Origin: Streptomyces sp. SKN60
Lineage (GTDB): Bacteria; Actinomycetota; Actinomycetes; Streptomycetales; Streptomycetaceae
Length of the DNA: 64,000 bases
Assembly (NCBI RefSeq): GCF_026236535.1
Contig: NZ_JAHTMW010000020.1
Location: forward strand, 62,001-126,000
Direction of reading: 5' to 3'
The notes beneath the pieces are model-generated. The model was not told the origin of the DNA and searched no databases. It saw only the letters and a list, made by a program, of their open reading frames with translations. Both the position numbers and the translations under genes were made by a program. This document shows positions 16,885 through 25,820 of the stretch, piece after piece. Numbering within the stretch: the first letter of the stretch is position 1; the number at the start of each line of letters is the position of its first letter.

Positions 16885-17292
16885 ATGGGTGTGACCGGTC
16901 CGATCCGCGTGGTGGTCGCCAAGCCGGGTCTCGACGGCCACGATCGCGGGGCCAAGGTGATCGCGCGGGCGCTGCGCGACGCCGGTATGGAGGTCATCTA
17001 CACGGGCCTCCACCAGACGCCCGAGCAGATCGTCGACACCGCCATCCAGGAGGACGCCGACGCGATCGGCCTGTCCATCCTCTCCGGCGCGCACAACACG
17101 CTCTTCGTGAAGGTCCTGGAGCTGCTGAAGGAGCGCGACGCGGAGGACATCAAGGTCTTCGGCGGCGGCATCATCCCGGACGCCGACATCGCCCCCCTCA
17201 AGGAGAAGGGCGTCGCCGAGATCTTCACCCCCGGCGCCACCACCGCCGCGATCGTGGAGTGGGTCAACGCCAACGTGCGCGTGGCGGCCTGA
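16885..17292 (+). CDS. icmB: Isobutyryl-CoA mutase small (B12-binding) subunit
   Basis: A 135-residue stand-alone cobalamin-binding domain. The base-off/His-on motif D-x-H-x-x-G is present as D17-G-H19-D-R-G22 in GLDGHDRGAKV, followed by the conserved SILSGAHN and GGGIIPDAD. Family size and sequence match IcmB, which pairs with IcmA to interconvert isobutyryl-CoA and n-butyryl-CoA with coenzyme B12. A methylmalonyl-CoA mutase small domain is the main alternative. The large subunit is not in this window, which fits the separated icmA/icmB genes of Streptomyces. The start follows GGAGG by 5 bases. Confidence 0.88.
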   Translation: MGVTGPIRVVVAKPGLDGHDRGAKVIARALRDAGMEVIYTGLHQTPEQIVDTAIQEDADAIGLSILSGAHNTLFVKVLELLKERDAEDIKVFGGGIIPDADIAPLKEKGVAEIFTPGATTAAIVEWVNANVRVAA

Positions 17293-17308
17293 CGTCTCCC
17301 TCTCCGTC

Positions 17309-17373
17309 CCGGGGTCCCTTCGGACCCCGGTCGGACCGGGCCGGTCGCCCTGGGACCCCGGTCGGACCGGGCC
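17309..17373. terminator. Hairpin and duplicated GC block between icmB and DUF5691 gene
   Basis: A perfect 9-bp stem (17309-17317/17322-17330) with loop cttc, followed by a direct repeat of 21 bases (17322-17342 and 17353-17373, period 31). It lies between convergent genes and probably terminates both. Confidence 0.65.
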
Positions 17374-17390
17374 CGGTCGGCTCGGGTCGC

Positions 17391-18986
17391 TCAGCTCGCG
17401 CCGGTCAGCTCCGCGTGCATCGCCGCCCGCAGCTCCAGGGTGGACACCAGCCGCTGGAAGGCCTCCGACCAGTAGCCCGCGGCGCCCGGCGACGCGTCCT
17501 CCGGTTCGGCGGACACGGTGGTGAGCGCCGCGAGCTGCGGCGCCGCGTCCGGTGCCAGACAGCGCTCGGCCAGCCCCATCACGCCGCTGAAGCTCCACGG
17601 ATAGCTGCCGGCGTCCCGGGCGATGTCCAGGGCGTCCACGACCGCCCGGCCCAGCGGCTCCGCCCACGGCACCGCGCACACCCCGAGCAGCTGGAACGCC
17701 TCCGACAGGCCGTGCGCCGCTATGAACGAGGCGACCCAGCCGGCCCGCTCCTCCGCGCCGAGCGTCGAGAGCAGCTGCGCCCGCTCCGCGAGGGAGGACG
17801 TGCCCGGGCCCGTGGCCTGCGGGGCGGCCGGAGAACCGAGCAGCGCCCGCGACCAGGCCGCGTTCCGCTGCCGTACCGCCGCCCGGCACCAGGCCGCGTG
17901 GAGCTCGGCCTGCCAGTCGTCCGCGACCGGCAGCGCCACGATCTCCTCCGGCGACCGCCCGCCGAACCGGTCCGGCCAGCAGCCCAGCGGCGCCGCCTCC
18001 ACCAGCTGGCCCAGCCACCAGGACCGCTCGCCCCGCCCGGTCGGCGGATTCGGCACCACCCCGTCGTGCCGCATCCCCGCGTCGCACTCGTGCGGCGCCT
18101 CGACCACGATCGTCTCCGCGCCCCGCGTACGGTCCAGGGACACGCACGACGCGGCGCGCCCCGCCATCCGGCCGGCCAGCGCGGACGCGGGCAGCGCCGA
18201 GAGCAGTTCGGCGGCCGTCGCCCGTACGTTACGGCTGCGGTCGGACAGGGCCGCCTCCAGGAACTCCTCGTCCGCCGGGCCGAGCCCCGCCCGCAGCGAG
18301 TCCAGGAACATCAGCCGGTCCTCGGCCCGCTCCGCGACCCAGGTCGAGGCGAGCAACTCCCGGCCCCGCGCCGGATCCTCGGCCCGCACGGCGGCCAGCA
18401 ACGCGACCCGCTCCGCGAACAGGCCCTCCTCCCACAGCGCGCGCACCGCCTCCGCATCGGCCGGATCGGGCAGCGCCCCCGCGCCGCCGCCCCCGCCCGT
18501 GCCGCGCAGGGCGAACTTCCACTCCGGGTTCAGCCGGGCCAGCCACAGGCCCCGGGGCCCGGCGAAGGCCAGCGCCTGGGGCCGCAGATCCGTCCGGGCG
18601 CGCGCCGCGTCGAGCAGCGCGGGCAGTGCGGCGGCCGGCGCGCGACAGCCCCGCTCGTTGGCGGCCGCCAGCCACTGTGGCAACAGCTCCGCCAGATCCG
18701 GCGCCGCCCCGCGCCGCCCCCCGGCCGGCGCGGGCGCGGCCCGGCCCGCGAGCAACTGCCCCAACCGCCGCCGCGCCGCCGCCGGCAGCACGGGCCGCGC
18801 GTCCTCCGGCGCCATCTCCAACGGCGCCGCGGCCGCCCCGGGCCGCAGCCCCGCCCTGCGCCGCACGGTGTGCACGGCGGCGGCATCGAGCAGCGCGACC
18901 GGCCCGCCGTCCCCGCCGCCCGGTGCGAGCGGCTTCCGGTCGGTGCCGAGGAGCGCGGACGTGACGAGGTCTTCCCAGGCGTTCAT
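17391..18986 (-). CDS. DUF5691 family protein
   Basis: A 531-residue, Ala/Leu-rich soluble protein with a helical repeat look, beginning MNAWEDLVTSALLGTDRKP. That start (residue 1, with LLGTDR) is typical of the DUF5691 family as I remember it. GGAGGAG lies just before the ATG at 18986. There are no catalytic motifs. It lies downstream of the SWIM-domain gene on the same strand (183-bp gap) and behind the divergent MoxR/DUF5682/VWA operon, an association recalled from other actinobacteria. This suggests a scaffold or substrate-binding partner of that system. The function is unknown. Confidence 0.8.
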   Translation of the reverse strand: MNAWEDLVTSALLGTDRKPLAPGGGDGGPVALLDAAAVHTVRRRAGLRPGAAAAPLEMAPEDARPVLPAAARRRLGQLLAGRAAPAPAGGRRGAAPDLAELLPQWLAAANERGCRAPAAALPALLDAARARTDLRPQALAFAGPRGLWLARLNPEWKFALRGTGGGGGAGALPDPADAEAVRALWEEGLFAERVALLAAVRAEDPARGRELLASTWVAERAEDRLMFLDSLRAGLGPADEEFLEAALSDRSRNVRATAAELLSALPASALAGRMAGRAASCVSLDRTRGAETIVVEAPHECDAGMRHDGVVPNPPTGRGERSWWLGQLVEAAPLGCWPDRFGGRSPEEIVALPVADDWQAELHAAWCRAAVRQRNAAWSRALLGSPAAPQATGPGTSSLAERAQLLSTLGAEERAGWVASFIAAHGLSEAFQLLGVCAVPWAEPLGRAVVDALDIARDAGSYPWSFSGVMGLAERCLAPDAAPQLAALTTVSAEPEDASPGAAGYWSEAFQRLVSTLELRAAMHAELTGAS

Positions 18987-19169
18987 GGACTCCTCCAGAG
19001 GTGGGTGGGTGGACTGTGGCCTTCGAGCAGGTCGCACGGGTCGGGCCGAGGGCCGGCGCCTTGCCGCCGAGCTGAGGCTCCGTACCCGGGCCGGATACGG
19101 AACCGCCCGGCCGACTCCGCGAGCGCGGCGCTGTCCGCCCCGGCGCGGGGCTGCATGAGGCACGGCTTC

Positions 19170-20543
19170 CTACACCAGCGGCACCGTCTCCCCAGGCGCG
19201 TCCGGGGACCAGGCGGCGAGCGGGGTGAAGCCCTGGTGGCCGATCTCGCCGAACACGCGGAGCGGGGCGCCGCCCGAGAGGGCGACCAGGCGCCAGAGGC
19301 CGGGCTGTTGCTGGGCGGACCGGGTCAGCGGTATCGCCTCGCGCTCCGGGGCCGCGCCCGGGGCGGCCCCGTACGGCGCCGAGTCGGCGAGCTGCCAGCC
19401 GTACTCCGCGCGGGCCGGGACCACGTCGGTGAGGGTGACCGGCCAGGCGTCCAACCACGGGTCCTCGCGCAGCGCGCGTCCGTAGGTGTCGAGGGCGGCG
19501 CCCACGGGGGTGCCCTCCGGGGGTGGGCCGGCGGGGGCGGGCGGGGCGAACTGCTCCACCAGTTCGGCGCGGAGTCCGCCGCCGGACGTGTGCGGGCGCA
19601 GCTCGGCGTCCAGGACGGCGCCGACGGGCAGGGCCAGTTGGGGCGCGCGGCCGGCCGCGCCGAAGGAGAGCAGCAGGGCCGTACGTCCGCTGCCGCGGCC
19701 GTGCAGCCAGATGCGACGGGTCGTCAGCCGGCTGTCCGCCGTGTCGTACTGGGCGAGCACCAGCCAGTGGTCCCGCACCGGCGGGCCCTCCGGCGGCGCC
19801 GACAGGCCGACCCGGCTGCGGACGGTCGCGGCCAGCGGGCCGGGCAGCCGGTCCGCGGACAGCCAGGCCCGGTCGAGGAGATGGGTCAGCGCGCACTCCT
19901 CCAGGAGCCGCACCGGCCAGCCCGGCCCGGAACCCGGTATAGCGCCCAACTCCCGCACCCGGCCCGCGAGTCCGGGCGCCTGCGCGTCGACCATGCGGGC
20001 CGCCGTCTCCTCCCACAGTCCGTACCCCGCCTGCTCCGCCGAGGCGAGCCCGCCGCGCAGCAGATCGGCGAGCCGCTGCTCCAACTCCTGGGCGCCCGCG
20101 GTGATCCGGGCCGCCCGGCGCTCCGCCCGGCGGCGCGCGGCCTCCGGGTCGGCGGGCCCCGCGTCCGGAGCGGTCCGTGCCGCCTCCGCCCGCGCGCGCC
20201 GGCCCGCGAGCCAGGTCTCCGCCCAGTCGGGCGCCTCGCCGGCCGCCGGTATCGCCGCCCCGTCCGGGTCCCCGGCCCACAACAACAGCAGTCCGAGCCC
20301 GTGCTTGCACGGGAACTTCCGGCTCGGGCAACTGCACGAGTACGCCGGGCACGTGGTGTCCACCACCGTCCGGTACGGCGTGCTTCCGCTGCCCCTGCAC
20401 AGGCCCCAGACGGCCCGGCCGTCGAAGCCCGCGCCGGACCACGGCCCGGGCGTGCCCAGCTTGCTTCCCGCTCTGCGCGACGCGTCGTCAGGAGCCAGTG
20501 CCAGCACCTGGTCCGCCGTCCAGCGCACCCCCTGCTCAGTCAT
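19170..20543 (-). CDS. SWIM zinc-finger domain protein
   Basis: A 457-residue protein. The zinc motif C-x-C-x6-C-x-H is complete: C70, C72, C79, H81 in YSCSCPSRKFPCKHG. It is preceded by MTEQGVRWTADQVLALAPD. The rest is helical and has no other domain I can name. SWIM domains bind nucleic acid or protein. Similar proteins (E. coli YehQ, from memory) neighbour a MoxR ATPase, a DUF5682-like protein and a VWA protein, exactly the set divergent from this gene. The ATG at 20543 is chosen; an upstream in-frame TTG (20573) has no ribosome binding site, though the site for the ATG is also weak. Confidence 0.87.
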   Translation of the reverse strand: MTEQGVRWTADQVLALAPDDASRRAGSKLGTPGPWSGAGFDGRAVWGLCRGSGSTPYRTVVDTTCPAYSCSCPSRKFPCKHGLGLLLLWAGDPDGAAIPAAGEAPDWAETWLAGRRARAEAARTAPDAGPADPEAARRRAERRAARITAGAQELEQRLADLLRGGLASAEQAGYGLWEETAARMVDAQAPGLAGRVRELGAIPGSGPGWPVRLLEECALTHLLDRAWLSADRLPGPLAATVRSRVGLSAPPEGPPVRDHWLVLAQYDTADSRLTTRRIWLHGRGSGRTALLLSFGAAGRAPQLALPVGAVLDAELRPHTSGGGLRAELVEQFAPPAPAGPPPEGTPVGAALDTYGRALREDPWLDAWPVTLTDVVPARAEYGWQLADSAPYGAAPGAAPEREAIPLTRSAQQQPGLWRLVALSGGAPLRVFGEIGHQGFTPLAAWSPDAPGETVPLV

Positions 20544-20682
20544 GCGAACGACCGTACGGGCCACCACTGACAACCGCCTCGCGCACCGCTCCCACCTGCG
20601 ATTTCCCCCGGTCGGGGCCGATTGTCAGTGGCATGGTGCACCGTGGATCTCACAGCAGGTCGAACGATCTGGAGGGGGACCC
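20544..20682. promoter_or_regulatory. Divergent promoter of the SWIM and MoxR arms
   Basis: A 139-bp gap between the SWIM gene and the MoxR gene; the MoxR ribosome binding site ggaggggg is at 20671-20678. Both arms must start here, so shared control is likely. No clear palindrome was found. Confidence 0.5.
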
Positions 20683-21822
20683 ATGACCCTGCCCGAAACC
20701 ACCACGACCACTCCGGCAGAGAGCAGGATCGGCAGCGCGAAGGACCGCGCGCTGCGGCCGCACGCCGAGGACGCCTTCGCCCACGAACTCGCCGCGCTCG
20801 CCGCCCAGGACGACCGGACCCGGCCCGCCCGCTGGAAGCTCTCGCCCTGGGCCGTCGCCACTTATCTCCTCGGCGGCACGCTGCCCGACGGCACGGTGAT
20901 CACGCCGAAGTACGTCGGCCCGCGCCGCATCGTCGAGGTCGCCGTCACCACGCTCGCCACCGACCGCGCCCTGCTCCTCCTCGGCGTCCCCGGCACCGCC
21001 AAGACCTGGGTGTCCGAGCACCTGGCCGCCGCCGTCAGCGGCGACTCCACCCTGCTGGTGCAGGGCACCGCGGGCACGCCGGAGGAGGCCGTCCGCTACG
21101 GCTGGAACTACGCGCAGCTGCTCGCCCACGGCCCCAGCCGCGACGCCCTCGTGCCCAGCCCCGTCATGCGCGCCATGGACCGGGGCATGACCGCCCGCGT
21201 CGAGGAGCTCACCCGCATCCCCGCCGACGTGCAGGACACCCTCATCACCATCCTGTCCGAGAAGACCCTGCCGATCCCCGAGCTGGGCGAAGAGGTCCAG
21301 GCGGTCGGCGGGTTCAACCTCATCGCCACCGCCAACGACCGGGACCGCGGTGTCAACGAGCTGTCCAGCGCGCTGCGCCGCCGCTTCAACACCGTCGTGC
21401 TGCCGCTGCCGGCCACCCCGGACGCCGAGGTGGACATCGTGTCCCGCCGGGTCGACCAGATCGGGCGCTCGCTCGACCTGCCCGCCGTGCCGGACGGCGT
21501 GGACGAGATCCGCCGGGTCGTCACCGTCTTCCGCGAGCTGCGCGACGGCGTCACCACCGACGGGCGCACCAAGGTCAAGTCGCCCTCCGGGACGCTGTCC
21601 ACGGCCGAGGCGATCTCCGTCGTCACCGGCGGCCTCGCCCTCGCCGCCCACTTCGGCGACGGCGTGCTGCGCTCCGCCGACGTCGCCGCGGGGCTCCTCG
21701 GCGCGGTGGTCCGCGACCCGGCGGCCGACCGGGTCGTCTGGCAGGAGTACCTGGAGACGGTGGTCCGGGAGAGAGACGGATGGAAGGACTTCTACCGCGC
21801 CTGCCGCGAGGTGAGCGCATGA
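20683..21822 (+). CDS. MoxR-family AAA+ ATPase
   Basis: A 379-residue AAA+ ATPase of the MoxR clade (chaperone-like remodelling ATPases that act with VWA proteins). Walker A is G101-VPGTAKT-108. The Walker B position reads RVEELTRIP (E174-E175), with Glu where most MoxR proteins have Asp-Glu. Sensor 1 is Asn218 in LIATAND. Candidate arginine finger residues are in ALRRRF (R232-R234). The start follows GGAGGGGG. The stop overlaps the next start by ATGA, so it is translationally coupled to the DUF5682 gene. From memory it resembles E. coli YehL. Confidence 0.92.
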   Translation: MTLPETTTTTPAESRIGSAKDRALRPHAEDAFAHELAALAAQDDRTRPARWKLSPWAVATYLLGGTLPDGTVITPKYVGPRRIVEVAVTTLATDRALLLLGVPGTAKTWVSEHLAAAVSGDSTLLVQGTAGTPEEAVRYGWNYAQLLAHGPSRDALVPSPVMRAMDRGMTARVEELTRIPADVQDTLITILSEKTLPIPELGEEVQAVGGFNLIATANDRDRGVNELSSALRRRFNTVVLPLPATPDAEVDIVSRRVDQIGRSLDLPAVPDGVDEIRRVVTVFRELRDGVTTDGRTKVKSPSGTLSTAEAISVVTGGLALAAHFGDGVLRSADVAAGLLGAVVRDPAADRVVWQEYLETVVRERDGWKDFYRACREVSA

Positions 21823-24302
21823 CCCGCCTGACGCGCGGCACCGCGCCCGCCCCGGCCGCCGGGCCGGGAGCGACGGGCCGCCCCGAACCCGCCGCCGGGC
21901 AGGGACTTGCCGCCGGGCCGGGACCCGGCGCCCGCCCGGAACCCGCCGCCACGCCCGCCCCGGCCGCCGGGCCGGGAGCGACGGGCCGCCCCGAACCCGC
22001 CGCCCACCCAGAACCTTCCGCCCACCCTGCACCCGCCGCCGGTCCCCTCCTGCTCGGCGTTCGCCACCACGGGCCCGGGTCCGCGCGGGCCGTGGTGGCC
22101 GCGCTCGATGCCGGACGGCCCAAGGCCGTCCTCATAGAGGGGCCACCCGAGGCCGACGGGCTGGTCGGGCTCGCCGCCGAGGAGGGGATGCGGCCTCCGG
22201 TCGCGCTGTTGGCGCATGCCGTGGACGACCCGGGGCGGGCCGCGTTCTGGCCGATGGCCGAGTTCTCGCCCGAATGGGCCGCGATCCGCTGGGCCCTGGC
22301 GCACGGCGCGGAGGTCCGGTTCATCGACCTGCCCGCCGTGCACACCCTGGCCGCCTCCGACCCCACCTGGGACGACAGCGAGGAGTACGCCCCCGAGGAC
22401 GCGGGGGCCGGGCTGCGCCTCGACCCCGTCGCCGAGCTCGCCCGCACCGCCGGGCACGACGACGCGGAGCGCTGGTGGGAGGACGCCGTCGAACTGCGGG
22501 GCCCCACCGACCCGTTCGCGCCCTTCGAGGCCCTCGCCGACGCGATGGGCGCGCTGCGCGAGGCGTACGGGCACGGCGGCCACCCGCGCGACCTGGTGCG
22601 CGAGGCGCACATGCGGATCCGGCTGCGCGCCGCGCGGAAGGAGTTCGGCGACGACGTCGCCGTCGTCTGCGGCGCCTGGCACGTGCCCGCGCTGCGCCGC
22701 CGCGGCACCGTCACCGCCGACCGCGCCCTGCTCAAGGGCCTGCCCAAGGTGAAGACCGAACTGACCTGGGTGCCCTGGACCCACCGCCGGCTCGCCCGCC
22801 GCTCCGGATACGGCGCGGGCATCGAGGCCCCCGGCTGGTACGCGCATCTGTTCACCGCCCCCGACCGGCCCGTCGAGCGCTGGATGACCAAGGTCGCGGG
22901 CCTGCTCAGGGCCGAGGACCTGCCCGTCTCCTCCGCCCATGTCATCGAGGCCGTACGGCTCGCCGACACCCTCGCCGCGCTGCGCGGCCGGCCGCTCGCC
23001 GGGCTCGGCGAGACCACCGACGCGATCCGCGCCGTCATGGGCGACGGCTCCGACGTCGCCCTCGACCTGGTCCGCGACCGGCTCGTCGTCGGCGACGTCC
23101 TCGGCACCGTCCCGGCCGCCGCGCCCGCCGTCCCGCTCCAGCGCGACCTCGAACGGCTCCAGCGCTCGCTGCGCCTCAAGCCGGAGGCCCAGGAGCGCGA
23201 GCTCGACCTCGACCTGCGCAAGGACAACGACGCCGCCCGCAGCCGACTGCTGCACCGCCTCCGGCTGCTCGGCGTCACCTGGGGCGGCCCCGTCGCAGGC
23301 CGCGGCTCCACCGGCACCTTCCGGGAGAGCTGGCGGCTGCGCTGGGAGCCCGAACTCCACGTCCAGGTCGCCGAGGCGGGCGTCTGGGGCACCACCGTCG
23401 AGGCCGCCGCCACCGCCCGGGCCGAGTCCCAGGCGGCGGCCGCCTCTGACCTCGCCGCCATCACCTCGCTCGCCGAGCGCTGTCTGCTCGCCGGCCTCAC
23501 CGACGCCCTGCCCGGCGTCCTCCACGCGCTCGCCGACCGCGCCGCCCTCGACACCGACGTCGCCCACCTCGCCCAGGCCCTCCCGGCCCTGGCCCGCGCC
23601 CTGCGCTACGGCGACGTGCGCGCCACCGACACCACCGCCCTCCGCGAGGTCGCCGCCGGTCTCGCCGAACGCATCTGCGTCGGCCTGCCGCCCGCCTGCG
23701 CGGCCCTCGACGTGGACGCCGCCGCGGAGATGCGCGAACGCCTCGACGGCGTCCACACGGCGATCGCGCTCCTCACCGACCGGGGAGATCTCGCCGACCG
23801 CTGGGCCGGGGTGCTGCGGCGGCTGGCCGGGCGGGAGCGGGTGCCCGGGGTGCTGCGGGGGAGAGCCGTGCGGCTGCTGCTCGACGAGGGGCGGTTCGCG
23901 GTGGACGAGGCGGCCCGGCTGATGGGACTCGCCCTGTCGCCCGGGGCTCCGCCCGCCGATGCCGCGGGCTGGGTCGAGGGGTTCGTCGGCGGGGCCTCCG
24001 GGGGCGGGCTGCTGCTCGTGCACGACGAGCGGCTGCTCGGCCTGGTCGACGACTGGCTCGGCGGCGTCAGCGCCGACGCGTTCACCGACGTACTGCCGCT
24101 GCTGCGGCGCACCTTCGCCGCGTACGAGCCGGGGGTCCGGCGCACCCTCGGCGAGCTCGTCGCCCGCGGCCCGGCCGGCCCCGGCGGCCCCGCCGCGGCC
24201 GCGGTCACCGCCCCCGGCTTCGCGCCCGAGCCCGACGAGCGCCGGGCCGACGCCGTACTGCCCCTGCTCCACCTCATCCTCGGTACGGAGGTCCCCGCAT
24301 GA
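21819..24302 (+). CDS. DUF5682 family protein
   Basis: An 827-residue soluble protein, second in the MoxR operon. Residues 1-75 are a low-complexity Pro/Ala/Gly tract produced by DNA repeats. The conserved part starts near LLLGVRHHGPGSARAV and runs to the end. It shows motifs such as LIEGPPEADGL and CGAWHVPAL, but no recognised catalytic site. Both ends overlap neighbours by ATGA, which argues for fixed stoichiometry with the ATPase and VWA proteins. The family is known to me only by co-occurrence with MoxR-VWA pairs (E. coli YehM-like). A true start further downstream is possible, because the N-terminal tract looks expanded. Confidence 0.85.
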   Translation: MTRLTRGTAPAPAAGPGATGRPEPAAGQGLAAGPGPGARPEPAATPAPAAGPGATGRPEPAAHPEPSAHPAPAAGPLLLGVRHHGPGSARAVVAALDAGRPKAVLIEGPPEADGLVGLAAEEGMRPPVALLAHAVDDPGRAAFWPMAEFSPEWAAIRWALAHGAEVRFIDLPAVHTLAASDPTWDDSEEYAPEDAGAGLRLDPVAELARTAGHDDAERWWEDAVELRGPTDPFAPFEALADAMGALREAYGHGGHPRDLVREAHMRIRLRAARKEFGDDVAVVCGAWHVPALRRRGTVTADRALLKGLPKVKTELTWVPWTHRRLARRSGYGAGIEAPGWYAHLFTAPDRPVERWMTKVAGLLRAEDLPVSSAHVIEAVRLADTLAALRGRPLAGLGETTDAIRAVMGDGSDVALDLVRDRLVVGDVLGTVPAAAPAVPLQRDLERLQRSLRLKPEAQERELDLDLRKDNDAARSRLLHRLRLLGVTWGGPVAGRGSTGTFRESWRLRWEPELHVQVAEAGVWGTTVEAAATARAESQAAAASDLAAITSLAERCLLAGLTDALPGVLHALADRAALDTDVAHLAQALPALARALRYGDVRATDTTALREVAAGLAERICVGLPPACAALDVDAAAEMRERLDGVHTAIALLTDRGDLADRWAGVLRRLAGRERVPGVLRGRAVRLLLDEGRFAVDEAARLMGLALSPGAPPADAAGWVEGFVGGASGGGLLLVHDERLLGLVDDWLGGVSADAFTDVLPLLRRTFAAYEPGVRRTLGELVARGPAGPGGPAAAAVTAPGFAPEPDERRADAVLPLLHLILGTEVPA
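21844..22004 (+). repeat. Exact 53-bp direct repeat inside the DUF5682 gene
   Basis: Bases 21844-21896 recur exactly at 21952-22004 (period 108 bp = 36 codons), with related partial copies between them. The repeat is in frame and encodes PAPAAGPGATGRPEPAA-type units. This looks like recent in-frame tandem expansion. Confidence 0.9.
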
Positions 24303-25480
24303 GCACCCTCGGCATCCGCACCCCCGACGACGAGCGGCTGCGCCGCTGGCGCCTTGTCCTCGGCGGGGGCGAGGCCGACGGCACCGGACGCGCGCTCACC
24401 GGGACCGACGCCGCCATGGACGGAGCGCTGACCGCGCTCTACGACAACGGCGGCAACGGCGGCAAGGGCGGCGGCAAGAGCGACAAGGGGGCGCGCGGCG
24501 GCGGGCTAGGCGGGTCCGCGCCCTCCGTGGCGCGCTGGCTCGGGGACATCCGCACGTACTTCCCCAGCTCCGTCGTGCAGGTCATGCAGCGGGACGCCAT
24601 CGAGCGGCTCGGGCTCGCCACGCTGCTCCTGGAGCCGGAGATGCTGGCGGCCGTCGAGCCGGACGTGCACCTCGTCGGGACGCTGCTCTCGCTCAACAAG
24701 GCGATGCCCGAGACCACCAAGGAGACCGCGCGTGCCGTGGTCCGCAAGGTCGTCGAGGACCTGGAGAAGCGGCTCGCCACCCGCACCCGGGCCACCCTCA
24801 CCGGCGCGCTCGACCGCTCGGCCCGGATCAGCCGCCCGCGACACCGGGACATCGACTGGGACCGCACCATCCGCGCCAACCTCAAGAACTACCTGCCCGA
24901 GCACGGCACGGTCGTCCCCGAGCGGCTCGTCGGACACGGGCGGGCGTCGCAGGCGGTGAAGAAGGAGGTGGTGCTCTGCATCGACCAGTCCGGCTCCATG
25001 GCCGCCTCCGTCGTCTACGCCTCCGTCTTCGGCGCCGTCCTCGCCTCCATGCGTTCCCTCGCCACCCGGCTCGTCGTCTTCGACACCGCCGTCGTCGACC
25101 TCACCGAGCAGCTCGACGACCCGGTCGACGTGCTCTTCGGCACCCAGCTCGGCGGCGGCACCGACATCAACCGGGCGCTCGCCTACTGCCAGTCCAGGAT
25201 CACCCGCCCCGCCGACACCGTCGTCGTCCTCGTCAGCGACCTCTACGAGGGCGGCATCCGCGACGAGATGCTGAAGCGGGTCGCGGCGATGAAGGCCTCC
25301 GGGGTGCAGTTCGTGACCCTGCTCGCGCTCTCCGACGAGGGCGCGCCCGCCTACGACCGGGACCATGCCGCGGCGCTCGCCGCGCTCGGCGCCCCCGCCT
25401 TCGCCTGCACCCCCGACCTGTTCCCGGAGATCATGGCCGCCGCCCTGGAGAAGCGCCCGCTCCCGATACCCGAGGCGTGA
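24299..25480 (+). CDS. VWA domain protein of the MoxR operon
   Basis: A 393-residue protein. A Gly/Lys-rich linker (residues 50-72) separates an N-terminal helical part from the C-terminal von Willebrand A domain. The metal-ion-dependent adhesion site is complete: D229-x-S231-x-S233 in CIDQSGSMAAS, T288 in GGGTDINRAL and D314 in LVSDLYEGG. No signal peptide or membrane helix is present, so it is cytoplasmic like other MoxR-partner VWA proteins. ATGA overlap with the DUF5682 gene. It resembles E. coli YehP by size and layout, from memory. An intact MIDAS implies metal-dependent ligand binding gated by the ATPase. Confidence 0.92.
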   Translation: MSTLGIRTPDDERLRRWRLVLGGGEADGTGRALTGTDAAMDGALTALYDNGGNGGKGGGKSDKGARGGGLGGSAPSVARWLGDIRTYFPSSVVQVMQRDAIERLGLATLLLEPEMLAAVEPDVHLVGTLLSLNKAMPETTKETARAVVRKVVEDLEKRLATRTRATLTGALDRSARISRPRHRDIDWDRTIRANLKNYLPEHGTVVPERLVGHGRASQAVKKEVVLCIDQSGSMAASVVYASVFGAVLASMRSLATRLVVFDTAVVDLTEQLDDPVDVLFGTQLGGGTDINRALAYCQSRITRPADTVVVLVSDLYEGGIRDEMLKRVAAMKASGVQFVTLLALSDEGAPAYDRDHAAALAALGAPAFACTPDLFPEIMAAALEKRPLPIPEA

Positions 25481-25708
25481 CGGGGCCCTCGCCCGCAAGG
25501 ACCGGCCCGGGTGCGGAATCCGTCGCCGCCGGCCACCCGGACGGGCGCCGCCGGCGCGACTGAGGTCCATATCACAGTCGCACCCCACCCGTCCTCACTC
25601 CGCACACCGGCGAGCCGTGAGCGGGTCAATCCCCGCTCCCCGCCTGCCACAAGGGCTCACCGGGCCCGGGGCCCCACCGCTCCGGTCCGCCCCCTCGCGC
25701 CTACGTTC

Positions 25709-25724
25709 TGTGACCCGTATCACC
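25709..25724. promoter_or_regulatory. CRP-like inverted repeat
   Basis: TGTGA-N6-TCACC: the half-sites match the CRP/FNR-family pattern TGTGA-N6-TCACA at all but the last base. It lies 175 bp upstream of sucC. Streptomyces has a Crp protein, so this is a plausible but untested site. Confidence 0.4.
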
Positions 25725-25820
25725 GCTCTCCTGTGATCTGCGATTTAGGGACCCACGGCCCACGGGGATAACCTGCGAGACGGACATGCCGCGTCCACGG
25801 ACACCGTGTACGCCTCCCTA

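Noticed and set aside
21792..24272. An 826-codon open frame antisense to the DUF5682 gene, and similar long antisense frames at 2325-3938, 14059-15780, 20650-22032 and 59098-60423
   Set aside because: In DNA with over 90% G/C at third positions, antisense and shifted frames stay open by chance. These translate to Gly/Arg/Val or Ala/Pro/Arg-biased sequence with no domains, while the sense frames carry recognisable motifs.
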